DNA of 64,000 bases from Mycobacteroides abscessus ATCC 19977. Its GTDB lineage: Bacteria; Actinomycetota; Actinomycetes; Mycobacteriales; Mycobacteriaceae. Shown piece after piece: positions 36,168-44,208 of this stretch. The stretch's first letter is position 1. The number at the start of each line of letters is the position of its first letter. The translations under genes were made by a program, and so were the position numbers. The notes below the pieces were generated by a model, which saw only the letters and a list, made by a program, of their open reading frames with translations, was not told where the DNA came from and did not search any database. The stretch lies in assembly GCF_000069185.1 (NCBI RefSeq), contig NC_010397.1, positions 1 through 64,000 on the forward strand. The letters are read 5' to 3'.

Positions 36168-37669
36168 GACACGGTCCGGCAGGTAACACCCGGCTCTTGT
36201 GGCGGCGCGGGCAGCGGGGCCGGCGCGGGAGTGGATGTTGTGGTTGGCGTGGTGCTGGCGCCGGGGCCGGCCGAAGTCGTGGGAGACGGCTTCGACGGTG
36301 TGGTCGTCGGGGTGCCCGATGTCGTGGTCGGGGTCCGGCCGGCGGCGGTTGGCGCGGGCGGCGGCGGGGTCTTGGGAGCCGGCGGCGGGCATGGCGGCAG
36401 CGCGTTCTTGCTCAGCTGGCGCAGCTGCCCGATCGCTTCATCGAGAGTGCCACCAGGTAGCCCGGTTTCAACCTGCTGGCGTTCGGACGGTCGCAGGTCC
36501 GACACCTTCAGGTACTTGCAAGAAAGGTTGGACGCCGCTTCGCCGTAACTCACCAGGGACATGTCGCCGCGGCTGTCGAGGCACCCGACCAGGTCGGGCC
36601 GCTGCAGCCGGTAACCCAGCAGCGAGCCCTGCACGCCCTGCATGATCGAGACATTGCCCTCGTGTGCGCTCACGTAATAGTTGTTGAGCACCACCCGGCG
36701 TGCGATGGCCAGTCCGGCCAGCGCGATGAGCACCACGAGAACGGCGGCGATCAGCCAGCGCAGCCGCCGCTTCTTTGGCTTCGAATTCTCTGAGTCGGTT
36801 GTCTCGCTGTCGGATTCGTCCTCGGCAGGCTCCGGCTCTTTCAACGCGCGCTGAATCGCGGCGGCGCGGCCGGCAGCAGTGTTCGGCGGCGGGGTGTCGG
36901 TGTCGGCATCGGTGGACACCGCGCCCGCGACGATCGGCCGGGTCTGTCCGTAATCCAGCTCCACCACATCGGCGACGACGACGGTGACGTTGTCGGGTCC
37001 GCCGCTGCGTAGCGCCAGTTCGATGAGCCGATCGGCTGCGGCGGAGACGTCCGGAATCTCCAGCGCTTCGGCGATGGTCTCGTGGCTTACCGGATCGGAC
37101 AATCCGTCCGAACAGAGCAGGTATCTATCCCCGGCGTGTGCCTCACGCATGATGAGGGTGGGTTCGACGGGTGCACCGGTCAGCGCACGCATGATGAGTG
37201 AGCGCTGCGGATGGTTGTGCGCCTGTTCCGGGGTGATGCGGCCCTCGTCGACGAGCGTCTGGACGAAGGTGTCGTCCTTGGAGATCTGCGTCAGCTCCCC
37301 GTCGCGCATCAGATAGGCGCGTGAATCACCGATGTGCACCATGCCCAGCCGTTTTCCTGCGAACAGGAAGGCTGTCAGGGTGGTGCCCATACCGTCCAGC
37401 TCGGGTTCGGCGCGCACGTGATCGGCGATCGCACCGTTTCCGGCATGCACGGCGTCGGCCAGGGCATCGAGCAGATCGCCGCCGGGCTCGTCGTCGTCGA
37501 GTGGTGCCAGCGCGGCGATGACCAGCTGAGAGGCCACCTCACCGGCGGCATGACCGCCCATTCCGTCGGCCAATGCTAAAAGACGGGCCCCGGCATAGAC
37601 GGAGTCCTCGTTGTTCGACCGCACTAGTCCGCGGTCGCTACGCGCGGCGTAGCGAAGCACCAGTGTCAC
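36164..37669 (-). CDS. pstP: PP2C-type serine/threonine phosphatase PstP
   Basis: PstP dephosphorylates PknA, PknB and PbpA. The 501-residue protein starts with a PP2C domain (1-240): RSDRGLVRSNNEDSVYA, LALADGMGGHAAGE with metal-binding Asp/Gly, GDSRAYL, LLCSDGLSD and GGPDNVTVVV. An acidic linker precedes a membrane helix at about 305-325, and the external part ends in a long Pro/Thr-rich tail (about 420-490). GTG start at 37669, overlapping the fhaB stop by four bases (GTGA). Confidence 0.97.
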   Translation of the reverse strand: MTLVLRYAARSDRGLVRSNNEDSVYAGARLLALADGMGGHAAGEVASQLVIAALAPLDDDEPGGDLLDALADAVHAGNGAIADHVRAEPELDGMGTTLTAFLFAGKRLGMVHIGDSRAYLMRDGELTQISKDDTFVQTLVDEGRITPEQAHNHPQRSLIMRALTGAPVEPTLIMREAHAGDRYLLCSDGLSDPVSHETIAEALEIPDVSAAADRLIELALRSGGPDNVTVVVADVVELDYGQTRPIVAGAVSTDADTDTPPPNTAAGRAAAIQRALKEPEPAEDESDSETTDSENSKPKKRRLRWLIAAVLVVLIALAGLAIARRVVLNNYYVSAHEGNVSIMQGVQGSLLGYRLQRPDLVGCLDSRGDMSLVSYGEAASNLSCKYLKVSDLRPSERQQVETGLPGGTLDEAIGQLRQLSKNALPPCPPPAPKTPPPPAPTAAGRTPTTTSGTPTTTPSKPSPTTSAGPGASTTPTTTSTPAPAPLPAPPQEPGVTCRTVS

Positions 37670-38130
37670 GAGCGCAGCTCGATCACTGTCTTACCGATCC
37701 GTACCGGCGTCCCCTGGGGAACCCGCAGCGCCGTCGTCACCTTCTCCCTATCCAGATATGTGCCGTTGGTCGATCCTAGATCCTCGACGTACCAATCCGA
37801 CCCCCGCGGCGATAGCCGCGCGTGCCGCGTCGATGAGTAATCGTCGGTGAGGACCAGTGTGGAGTCGTCCGCCCGCCCGATCAAAATGGGCTGCGTACCG
37901 AGCGTGATGCGGGTGCCCGCCAGGGCACCCTCGGTTACCAGCAAGTACTGCATCTGCCGCCGGTTCGTCTTCGCGGGCCGGATGGATCGCAGGTTCAGAC
38001 CGCGGTTGGCCATCAGCTGACCGGTCGGAGCGTAGATATCCGTACGCAGAATACGCAGCACCGACCAGATGAACACCCACAGCAGCAACAGGAACCCACC
38101 GCGGGTGAGCTGGAGCACCAGTCCCTGCAT
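37666..38130 (-). CDS. fhaB: FHA-domain membrane protein FhaB (FipA)
   Basis: A 154-residue protein: a membrane segment at about 8-28 (GGFLLLLWVFIWSVLRIL) and a C-terminal FHA domain (about 70-145) with IGRADDSTLVLTDDYSSTRHARL and LGSTNGTYLD, which reads phosphothreonine peptides. It is a PknA/PknB substrate that bridges FtsZ and FtsQ under stress. I chose the ATG at 38130 (MQGLVLQLTR), which matches M. tuberculosis FhaB in length; GAGAGGAAC lies 12 bases upstream. FhaA lies 168 bases upstream, so an internal promoter is possible. Confidence 0.95.
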   Translation of the reverse strand: MQGLVLQLTRGGFLLLLWVFIWSVLRILRTDIYAPTGQLMANRGLNLRSIRPAKTNRRQMQYLLVTEGALAGTRITLGTQPILIGRADDSTLVLTDDYSSTRHARLSPRGSDWYVEDLGSTNGTYLDREKVTTALRVPQGTPVRIGKTVIELRS

Positions 38131-38298
38131 CCGGTTGTCGTTCCTCTCGCTGGTCCATCGCGCCTCGGCGAGGGTGTCCGGCTGACCGGACATATTCGGC
38201 AGGGCAACGATACTTGTCAGATTCACCGGTCGGGGGCCGATACATGCGGCCGGTGTCGAACGCGGTGTCGCTGATGCGGTCGCTGTTCCTCGGTTTCC

Positions 38299-39657
38299 CT
38301 ACTGGACCCGAACGATGATCTCGGAGTGTCCCAGCCGGATGATGTCGCCATCGGCCAACTGCCACTCGGTGACCGGCGCGTTGTTGACAGTGGTGCCGTT
38401 GGTCGAATTCAGATCCGACAGCAGCGCGGCGTGTCCGTCAAAGCGCACCTCGAGGTGACGGCGGGAAACACCGGTGTCCGGCAGGCGGAACTGTGCATCC
38501 TGGCCACGGCCGATCACATTGGTGCCCTCACGCAGCTGATAGGTGCGGCCACTGCCGTCGTCCAGCTGCAACGTGACGGTGGTGCGGCCGCCGCCGGGAC
38601 CACCGGCGGGGGCGCCGTAATCGGGGCTGCTCTGGTAGCCGCCCTGCTCGTAGTCGCCGTACTCCGGTGAGCCATAGCCACCCTGCTGCGGCGGGGCGCC
38701 GTAACCGCCCTGCTGCGGGTAGGCCGGGGGACGCCCGTAGTCCTGGCCGGGAGGGGGGCCCTGCTGGCCGCCGTACTGGCCGCCGCCATAGCCGCCACCC
38801 TGCTCGTACTCGCCGTAGTTGGGGCGCGGAGGCTCGCCGTAGCCGCCCTGCTGCGGCGGGGCGCCGTATCCGCCACCCTGCTGCGGCGGGGCGGGCGGAC
38901 GTCCGTAGTCGCCACCGCCCTGCGGTGCTTGCGGCGGAGCACCGTAGCCGCCCTGGTCGTAGCCGCCTTGCTGGGGGGGACGCTGCTGGTAGCCGCCTTG
39001 GTCGTAGCCAGCTGGGGGGCGTCCATAGTCCTGGCCGTACGGCTGGCCCTGTCCGTAGCCGCCGCCCTCATAGCCACCCTGGCGCGGGGGGTATCCCTGG
39101 CCGCCCTGCGGCTGCTGACCGCGCGGATCCTGATCGGGACGCCCATAACGGTCGTCCTCTCGGCCGTACTCTTCGCCGGGGCGGCCCTGCTGGGGACCTG
39201 GATTGTCAGTCATGGGTGCTCCTGGTTGTGGATCCGGGGTCGGAGGGGCAGTCGTCACGGCGCCGTGCGGACGGTCCCGCTTGCTATCGGGATTGACCAC
39301 ACCGCGCGTACGAAACTGGCCGGTGTGCAAGTTCGGTGATTGTTCGAATCGGACAACAACCTCACCATACGTTTGCCACCCCTGATCGCGAATATATTCG
39401 CGCAGGAGTTCGGCGAACGTGTCTGGGTTGAGATCGCGGTCGTCGGCCGCTTTCTCGTGATCTGCGGTGCTGAGCAGAACAAAGAACTCGTTGGGAGCCA
39501 GTAGCCGCCCCTGGCCCGCTGACCGGACTCCGTCGGCGGCTTCCCGGCGCAGCGACGCCTGCACTTCCTGCGGGACGATGCTGCCGCCGAATACGCGGGC
39601 GAAGGCATCGCCGACCACGTCTTCAAGCTTGCGCTCAAAGCGCTGGACAATTCCCAT
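38299..39657 (-). CDS. fhaA: FHA-domain protein FhaA with DUF3662 and Gly/Tyr/Gln-rich linker
   Basis: A 452-residue protein. Residues 1-125 are the DUF3662 domain (MGIVQRFERKLEDVVGDAFARVFGG). Residues about 160-355 are a low-complexity linker built from GGY, GQ, PPQQGGYG and DYGRPP units. Residues 365-450 are the FHA domain with GRGQDAQFRLPDTGVSRRHLEV and LNSTNGTTVN. FhaA binds the phosphorylated pseudokinase domain of MviN in mycobacteria and restrains peptidoglycan synthesis. The ATG at 39657 has AAAGGAGG directly upstream. It is shorter than M. tuberculosis FhaA (527), the difference being in the repeat linker, which is likely to vary between strains. Confidence 0.95.
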   Translation of the reverse strand: MGIVQRFERKLEDVVGDAFARVFGGSIVPQEVQASLRREAADGVRSAGQGRLLAPNEFFVLLSTADHEKAADDRDLNPDTFAELLREYIRDQGWQTYGEVVVRFEQSPNLHTGQFRTRGVVNPDSKRDRPHGAVTTAPPTPDPQPGAPMTDNPGPQQGRPGEEYGREDDRYGRPDQDPRGQQPQGGQGYPPRQGGYEGGGYGQGQPYGQDYGRPPAGYDQGGYQQRPPQQGGYDQGGYGAPPQAPQGGGDYGRPPAPPQQGGGYGAPPQQGGYGEPPRPNYGEYEQGGGYGGGQYGGQQGPPPGQDYGRPPAYPQQGGYGAPPQQGGYGSPEYGDYEQGGYQSSPDYGAPAGGPGGGRTTVTLQLDDGSGRTYQLREGTNVIGRGQDAQFRLPDTGVSRRHLEVRFDGHAALLSDLNSTNGTTVNNAPVTEWQLADGDIIRLGHSEIIVRVQ

Positions 39658-39914
39658 GCCTTCCTCCTTTCGGCGATCGCGCGGAGGGTGCTGCGCGCAT
39701 GACACAGCGCACCGCCGCGAGCGGATCTCGAATAGATGGTATCGGTTTGATGATCGGCAGCATCCACTCCTCTATTACGAGACAACATCGTCTTGGCACC
39801 AAGTGGCCTTCTATGCATGCTGTTTATGGTGATCCGCAGGTATTCGGGTGGCTGTGCCGACCGATCGCGGTTCGGAGGTGGGGTTCTGATCGTGATAAGC
39901 TGCCGCGGTCGTTG

Positions 39915-39997
39915 GGGCGAGTGGCGGAATGGCAGACGCGCTGGCTTCAGGTGCCAGTGTCCTTCGGGACGTGGGGGTTCAAGTCCCCCTTCGCCCA
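39915..39997 (+). tRNA. leuT: tRNA-Leu (anticodon CAG)
   Basis: An 83-base class II tRNA: acceptor GGGCGAG (39915-39921) with TTCGCCC (39990-39996), anticodon stem CTGGC/GCCAG around TTCAGGT (anticodon CAG), a variable arm containing TCC-TTCG-GGA, and T-arm GGGGG-TTCAAGT-CCCCC. CCA is not encoded. The same tRNA follows fhaA in M. tuberculosis. Confidence 0.96.
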
Positions 39998-40027
39998 CAA
40001 GCTGTGTGGGCTGGGAAGCCCAACGAC

Positions 40028-40063
40028 AAAGGCCGGAGACCCTATGGGGTTTCCGGCCTTTTC
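40028..40063 (+). terminator. Rho-independent terminator after tRNA-Leu
   Basis: AAAGGCCGGA at 40028-40037 pairs with TCCGGCCTTT at about 40052-40061, with a short inner ACCC/GGGT stem, and ends in a T-rich run. It lies 31 bases past the tRNA. Confidence 0.8.
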
Positions 40064-40078
40064 TCCTTTGGCCGGGTT

Positions 40079-40448
40079 TTAGAAACGCATCAAGGTACGC
40101 AAGGTACGCAAGGTAGTAGTAGTACGGCCCGTCTTCGGGGTCGTGCACCGAGTTGACCGCTTCGGTCAGTCCATCGGCCACGTGCGCGTTCCTGAACGAC
40201 GCGCGGTGCCGCTTGTGACCGCAGTCGATGGCACCGAGAAGGCCTGCGGTGATCAGCACGAAACCACTGCCGCGCCTATTGTCTGCGGCCAGCCGTAATC
40301 ACCGAGAAAGATCAGGGGGACACCGCCGAGCAGACCGAGTCCAGCCAGTACGAGGCAGGCGATCCCGCCGGTCGGGCAACGGGAACCTGCGCGTGGGCTG
40401 TCGGGCGGCGGTGCGAAAGGTAATGCGCGGTTACTGCTGTACGGTCAT
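40079..40448 (-). pseudogene. Frameshifted small membrane protein gene
   Basis: On the minus strand, an ATG at 40448 opens MTVQQ and then stops. Shifting frame gives a continuous, sensible protein: a Pro-rich lead (ALPFAPPPDSPRAG), a membrane helix (IACLVLAGLGLLGGVPLIF), then GDYGWPQTIGAAVV. A second shift near 40270 continues LITAGLLGAIDCGHKRHRASF and a tail DGPYYYYLAYLAYLDAF. The tail is coded by micro-repeats (GTA runs and repeated GGTACGCAA), and a further shift there would reach a TAA at 40079-40081. Two or three frameshifts in 370 bases indicate a pseudogene, or sequencing errors. The reconstructed two-helix protein is not one I recognise. Confidence 0.45.
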
Positions 40449-40489
40449 CTCGAGTGTGTTTTTGATGACTCGGGCAAAGGGGGGAAGAA

Positions 40490-41104
40490 ATGCCCGACCC
40501 TCTCTTAGACGGTCCCGACGCGGGTCGGCCTGATGCACCACCAGGGCGGGGTGCCCTGCGGTGGCAAGAGCCCGGCATCACGCTGCCACGGCCGCCCACC
40601 GTCGCCGAGGCGCGGGCCAGAGACAAAGCGCGACGGACCCGGGAGGCCGCGCAGAAGCTGGCCGAGGTGCAGGCCGAGAAGGCCGAGGAAAGGCGCCGGA
40701 CCCGCAAGAAAGTTCTGATGGGTTCCGCGGTGGTGGCGGGTATCGCCGCGGTGGTGGCGGTGGGCTACGCCGTGATTGATCGAGATGACGATGTCGAGGC
40801 AACCTGCGTACAGCAAGGTTCCAACGTCGTAGCCCCCGAGGAGTACTGCGAGCGTGGTACCCCGTCCTCGGGTGGCACGTTCATCTACGCGGGCTCCCCG
40901 TACCAGTACTACTACGGTGGGCAGAACCGCGGTATCGGCACGGTCGCTACGGGTGGAAGTCTGGAGCTGCCGCGCGGCACAACCGCGAGGACCAGCTCGG
41001 GCACCCGGATCTCCAAATCCGATGGTTCCGGGAGTGTTTCACGCTCCCCGTCCGTTTCACGCGGCGGCTTCGGATCCAGTAGTTCGGGAAGTTCGGGAAG
41101 CTGA
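40490..41104 (+). CDS. YgiB/DUF1190-like single-pass membrane protein
   Basis: A 204-residue protein: a Pro-rich start, a charged coiled-coil-like helix (about 37-74, rich in Arg/Glu/Ala), one membrane helix (76-95), and an outer domain with two cysteines (Cys106, Cys120), a Tyr-rich YQYYYGG patch and a Ser/Gly-rich end containing SRGGFGSSSSG. The RGGFGS tail and the partnership with a YgiC-type enzyme recall YgiB (DUF1190) of E. coli, though overall similarity is slight. GGGGGGAAGAA precedes the ATG. The stop overlaps the next start by one base (TGATG). Confidence 0.75.
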   Translation: MPDPLLDGPDAGRPDAPPGRGALRWQEPGITLPRPPTVAEARARDKARRTREAAQKLAEVQAEKAEERRRTRKKVLMGSAVVAGIAAVVAVGYAVIDRDDDVEATCVQQGSNVVAPEEYCERGTPSSGGTFIYAGSPYQYYYGGQNRGIGTVATGGSLELPRGTTARTSSGTRISKSDGSGSVSRSPSVSRGGFGSSSSGSSGS

Positions 41105-42270
41105 TGCGCCGCGAACGTGGCCGGCCCCGCCCCGGCTGGGAGCAGACCGTCGTCTCGCAAGGCATGTGCTACGGCACGCCGGCCCGGATGGCGGACGGGA
41201 GCGACCGTCCGTACTGGGACGAGTCGGTCCACTATGTGTTCGATATGGACGAGGTGCTGTCGCTCGAGGCGACCGTCGAAGTGCTGCACTCCATGTGTTT
41301 GGAGGCCGTTGAACAGGTGGTTCTCCTGGGTCGCTACCACGATTTCGGTCTGCCCGAATGGACGTGGGAACATATCGAGAAATCTTGGCGCAGAAGCGAT
41401 CCGCATCTATATGGTCGCTTTGATCTCCGGTACGACGGGCAGCGGCCGCCTGTTCTGCTGGAGTACAACGCCGACACCCCCACTTCGCTGCTGGAAGCCG
41501 CTATCTTGCAATGGCATTGGAAGACGGATGTATTTCCCGACGATGATCAATGGAATTCACTGCATGAGCAACTCGTGGCGCGCTGGAAGCATATCGGTGG
41601 TCAACTGCCTGGGGCGGAAACGCATTTCACCTGGTCGTCGGCGGACCAGACGGGCGAAGACCATGTGACCCTGGCCTATCTGCAGGAGTGCGCGGCCGAG
41701 GCTGGCCTCAACACCGTGGGTCTGCCTATTGAGCAAATCGGCTGGGACCATGACCTCAACCGATTGGTGGATCTGGAAGAGGCGCCGATCGAATCGATCT
41801 TCAAGCTGTATCCGTGGGAATGGATGATCGATGACGATTTCGGGAGCCACGCCGTGGATCTGCTGCCGGAGACCCTATGGATCGAGCCGCTGTGGAAGAC
41901 GCTCCTGAGCAATAAGGCGATTCTGGCGATCCTGTGGGAGATGTACCCAGGCCATCCGAATCTGTTGCCTGCCTACCTGGACAGTCCCCGGGAGCTGACC
42001 GAGTACGTGCGTAAGCCGAAGCTGGGCCGGGAAGGCGCCAATATCACGGTGGTGGGTGCGGGATTCGAGACGGCGACCGGCGGTGTCTATGGCGAGGAGG
42101 GCTTCGTCTATCAGCTGTTGGATCCGTTACCTCGGTTCGACGGTATGCGGCCGGTCCTGGGAGCGTGGATAGTCGGTGACGAATCGGCGGGCTTGGGGAT
42201 ACGCGAGACAGCCGGGCTGATCACCGACGACGGCGCCGCGTTCGTTCCTCATCGAATACCACTTTTGTAG
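41104..42270 (+). CDS. Glutathionylspermidine synthase-like ATP-grasp amidoligase (YgiC family)
   Basis: A 388-residue ATP-grasp protein of the GSP-synthase family: YGRFDLRYDGQRPPVLLEYNADTPTSLLEA at about 100-129 contains the conserved LEYNADTPTS, and KLYPWEWM, an Asn-rich LSNKAILAILW and GREGANI follow as nucleotide/Mg-site segments. Family members join an amine to a carboxylate with ATP; lone YgiC/YjfC forms lack the amidase half and have no proven substrate. Mycobacteria do not use glutathionylspermidine, so another amine or peptide is expected. It is coupled to the preceding membrane protein and followed after 38 bases by a DUF350 protein. Confidence 0.9.
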   Translation: MRRERGRPRPGWEQTVVSQGMCYGTPARMADGSDRPYWDESVHYVFDMDEVLSLEATVEVLHSMCLEAVEQVVLLGRYHDFGLPEWTWEHIEKSWRRSDPHLYGRFDLRYDGQRPPVLLEYNADTPTSLLEAAILQWHWKTDVFPDDDQWNSLHEQLVARWKHIGGQLPGAETHFTWSSADQTGEDHVTLAYLQECAAEAGLNTVGLPIEQIGWDHDLNRLVDLEEAPIESIFKLYPWEWMIDDDFGSHAVDLLPETLWIEPLWKTLLSNKAILAILWEMYPGHPNLLPAYLDSPRELTEYVRKPKLGREGANITVVGAGFETATGGVYGEEGFVYQLLDPLPRFDGMRPVLGAWIVGDESAGLGIRETAGLITDDGAAFVPHRIPLL

Positions 42271-42308
42271 TCACACACTGGGTTCCACACGAGACGGGAT
42301 GGAGAGCC

Positions 42309-42746
42309 ATGAACACAGCGGGATACTGGTCGATCGTCGCTCATGGGGCCGCGGCGATCTGGCTTTATGCGGCGGTGGGATTCGTCTTGATGACCCTAGG
42401 GTTCTTTGTGCTGGACTGGACCACACCGGGCCCCTTGCGGCAGATGGTTCGCGCGGGCCTACCCAATGCCGCAGTGATTGCCGCGGCGGGCCTGTTGTCG
42501 CAGGCATTCGTGATCGTGCTGGCCATTTACACCGCTTCGGGCAATATCGCCGAAGGCTTGATGCGTACCTTAGTTTTTGGGCTTATCGGTATTGCGGCTC
42601 AAACGATCTGCATCAGGCTGATCGAGTGGGTGATGGGCATCGATGTCGGCGAGCTACTGGCGCACCAGCGGTTCGCACCGGCGGCATTGGTGGTGGCCGC
42701 GGCCTACCTCGCGGTGGGTCTGGTTATCGCCACCGCGATTCTGTAG
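42309..42746 (+). CDS. DUF350 membrane protein (YjfL family)
   Basis: A 145-residue protein with four membrane segments (about 15-35, 50-73, 83-103 and 122-143) and short polar loops, the DUF350 layout. Family members sit next to YgiC/YjfC-type ATP-grasp genes in many bacteria, and here the same trio recurs. Its role, perhaps a channel or scaffold for the amidoligase product, is unknown. GGAGAGCC precedes the ATG. Confidence 0.9.
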   Translation: MNTAGYWSIVAHGAAAIWLYAAVGFVLMTLGFFVLDWTTPGPLRQMVRAGLPNAAVIAAAGLLSQAFVIVLAIYTASGNIAEGLMRTLVFGLIGIAAQTICIRLIEWVMGIDVGELLAHQRFAPAALVVAAAYLAVGLVIATAIL

Positions 42747-42852
42747 CCCCCGACATATGACGCCTATGCGGTCAATCCCTTTGCGGGGAAGATTGCGAGT
42801 GCGGCGCGGCGGGCGGGGGTGCCAGGAAGAACACTCCGCTACCGTCATATGG

Positions 42853-43470
42853 GTGCAACCGGTCCGTACTGGCAGTAAGGGAATGCCTCGTCAGGAACGG
42901 GAGCAATGGATCTTGACCGCCGCAGCCGCGGAGTTCGGGGAATCGACCTTCGCCGGATCGAGTATGAATGGGATCGCTGCGCGCGCCGAGGTGTCCAAGG
43001 CCTTGGTGCTGGCATATTTCGGCTCCAAAGAAGACCTCTACGTCGCGTGCGTGGAGCGCGCCGGTGAGCGCATGGCCGCCGCCATTGGCGGTGCGCTGTC
43101 TGGAGAGACCGCACGTGCCGAAGTGGCGGAGGCGGTGTTGACGGCGATCTTCACCGCACTTGAAGACCGCCCCAGCGACTGGCCGGTGCTCTACGACAGG
43201 ACGGTGCCCGACGGACGGGCCCGAGATGCGGCTCGCCGTCAGCGGACCGCCCTGCGAGCACAGGCTGTTGCCGCCGTGACCAGAACGCTTGGGGCCGTTG
43301 GTCTCAGCGACGACGATGATCTTTCGGCGGCGACGCTCGTTTGGGAGAGCATGGTCTCAGCACTCGTGGATTGGTGGCGGCACCACCCGGAACGCTCTGC
43401 GGATGAGATGGCTGGGCGCGCGCGGCGGGTGCTCACCGCATTGTCGGATCGCGCCACCGACGGCCGCTGA
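42853..43470 (+). CDS. TetR-family transcriptional regulator
   Basis: About 205 residues. The N-terminal helix-turn-helix reads REQWILTAAAAEFGESTF...MNGIAARAEVSKALVLAYFGSKEDLYVACVERA, a typical TetR domain. The C-terminal ligand domain is helical with no signature I can assign. The start is uncertain: the GTG at 42853 gives a basic leader like many mycobacterial TetR proteins, while the ATG at 42883 (MPRQEREQ) has only AAGGG directly before it. It follows the DUF350 gene by about 100 bases; a regulatory link is possible. Confidence 0.82.
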   Translation: MQPVRTGSKGMPRQEREQWILTAAAAEFGESTFAGSSMNGIAARAEVSKALVLAYFGSKEDLYVACVERAGERMAAAIGGALSGETARAEVAEAVLTAIFTALEDRPSDWPVLYDRTVPDGRARDAARRQRTALRAQAVAAVTRTLGAVGLSDDDDLSAATLVWESMVSALVDWWRHHPERSADEMAGRARRVLTALSDRATDGR

Positions 43471-43894
43471 TCCCCCTCCGACCTCAGTGTTGCTGGTGAC
43501 CTGCGCCACAGTTGTGCGATGTCCTGGGTGAGGTGAATCGACCGCACACTGAACAGACTTCTCTGGAGACTAGTCCGATAAAGCCCTGGTCAGGCTCTGC
43601 GTCTCATCGGCCGTGGCACCACCGGCCATATGCAGCAATCTATATACCTTGGTTAAAGACAGCTCAAGAGCTATGTATCAATTTTAGGCGAACTCTCGAC
43701 ACTCGTATTAGGTGATGCTAACTTCCCTGCATGCGGTCGCCGATTCCCAAGGCGCGATGGTCACCAGTGGCTATTTCAGCTACTCATCAGTGCCAGCCGG
43801 GGCAGGTGCGCGTCTGCCCCGATTCAGTGGGATCGGGCGCGACCGCGTATTCGCTCGTCGGCGAGCATGCTGCTCAGGGAAGGGAGTACCCACG
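43471..43894. promoter_or_regulatory. AT-rich leader region upstream of the PE-PPE-esxGH cassette
   Basis: These 424 bases hold no gene. They are visibly AT-rich at 43625-43725, in contrast to the surroundings. Features: a 12-base palindrome AGCTCAAGAGCT (43661-43672), a possible -10 TATTAG (43706-43711), and an IdeR-like box (43708-43726) overlapping it. The last 170 bases would be an untranslated leader ending in GGGAAGGGAG before the PE start. Confidence 0.5.
43708..43726. promoter_or_regulatory. IdeR-like iron box
   Basis: TTAGGTGATGCTAACTTCC matches the mycobacterial IdeR consensus TTAGGTTAGGCTAACCTAA at 14 of 19 positions, with both inner half-sites TTAGGT and GCTAAC intact. It overlaps a potential -10 hexamer, where bound IdeR-Fe2+ would repress. 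Since ESX-3 is iron-regulated by IdeR in other mycobacteria, a box before this ESX-3-type cassette is sensible. Confidence 0.55.
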
Positions 43895-44203
43895 ATGAAT
43901 CTCAACGTCGTTCCGGAAGGTCTGACCGCCACCAGTGCGGCAGTGGAGGCGCTCACCGCGCGTCTGGCCGCCGCCCACGCCGCGGCCGCACCGGTGATCG
44001 GTGCCGTCGTGCCCCCGGCGGCCGATCCGGTGTCGCTGGAGACCGCGGCGGGCTTTAGCGCCCGTGGCATCGAGCACAGCGGTGTGGCTGCCCAGGCTGT
44101 CGAGGAGCTGGGCCGGGCCGGACTCGGTGTGTCGGAGTCCGCGGCCAGCTACACCACCGGGGACATGCAGGCCGCCGCGGCGTACATGATCGCGCGGGGT
44201 TAA
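43895..44203 (+). CDS. PE family protein (PE5-like)
   Basis: A 102-residue PE-domain protein without C-terminal extension: [42 protein letters not shown]... with VSLETAAGF in the middle. Two antiparallel helices pair with a PPE partner. The ATG at 43895 has GGGAAGGGAG upstream. Its gene is followed after five bases by a PPE gene and then esxG/esxH, the order of the start of ESX-3 (PE5-PPE4-esxG-esxH), but no ESX-3 machinery genes (eccA-E, mycP) are here. Confidence 0.9.
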   Translation: MNLNVVPEGLTATSAAVEALTARLAAAHAAAAPVIGAVVPPAADPVSLETAAGFSARGIEHSGVAAQAVEELGRAGLGVSESAASYTTGDMQAAAAYMIARG

Positions 44204-44208
44204 CACCG

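Noticed and set aside
39255..40259. A 334-codon minus-strand frame through tRNA-Leu and fhaA
   Set aside because: It crosses a tRNA and the fhaA gene antisense; only its first part overlaps the frameshifted membrane protein reading.
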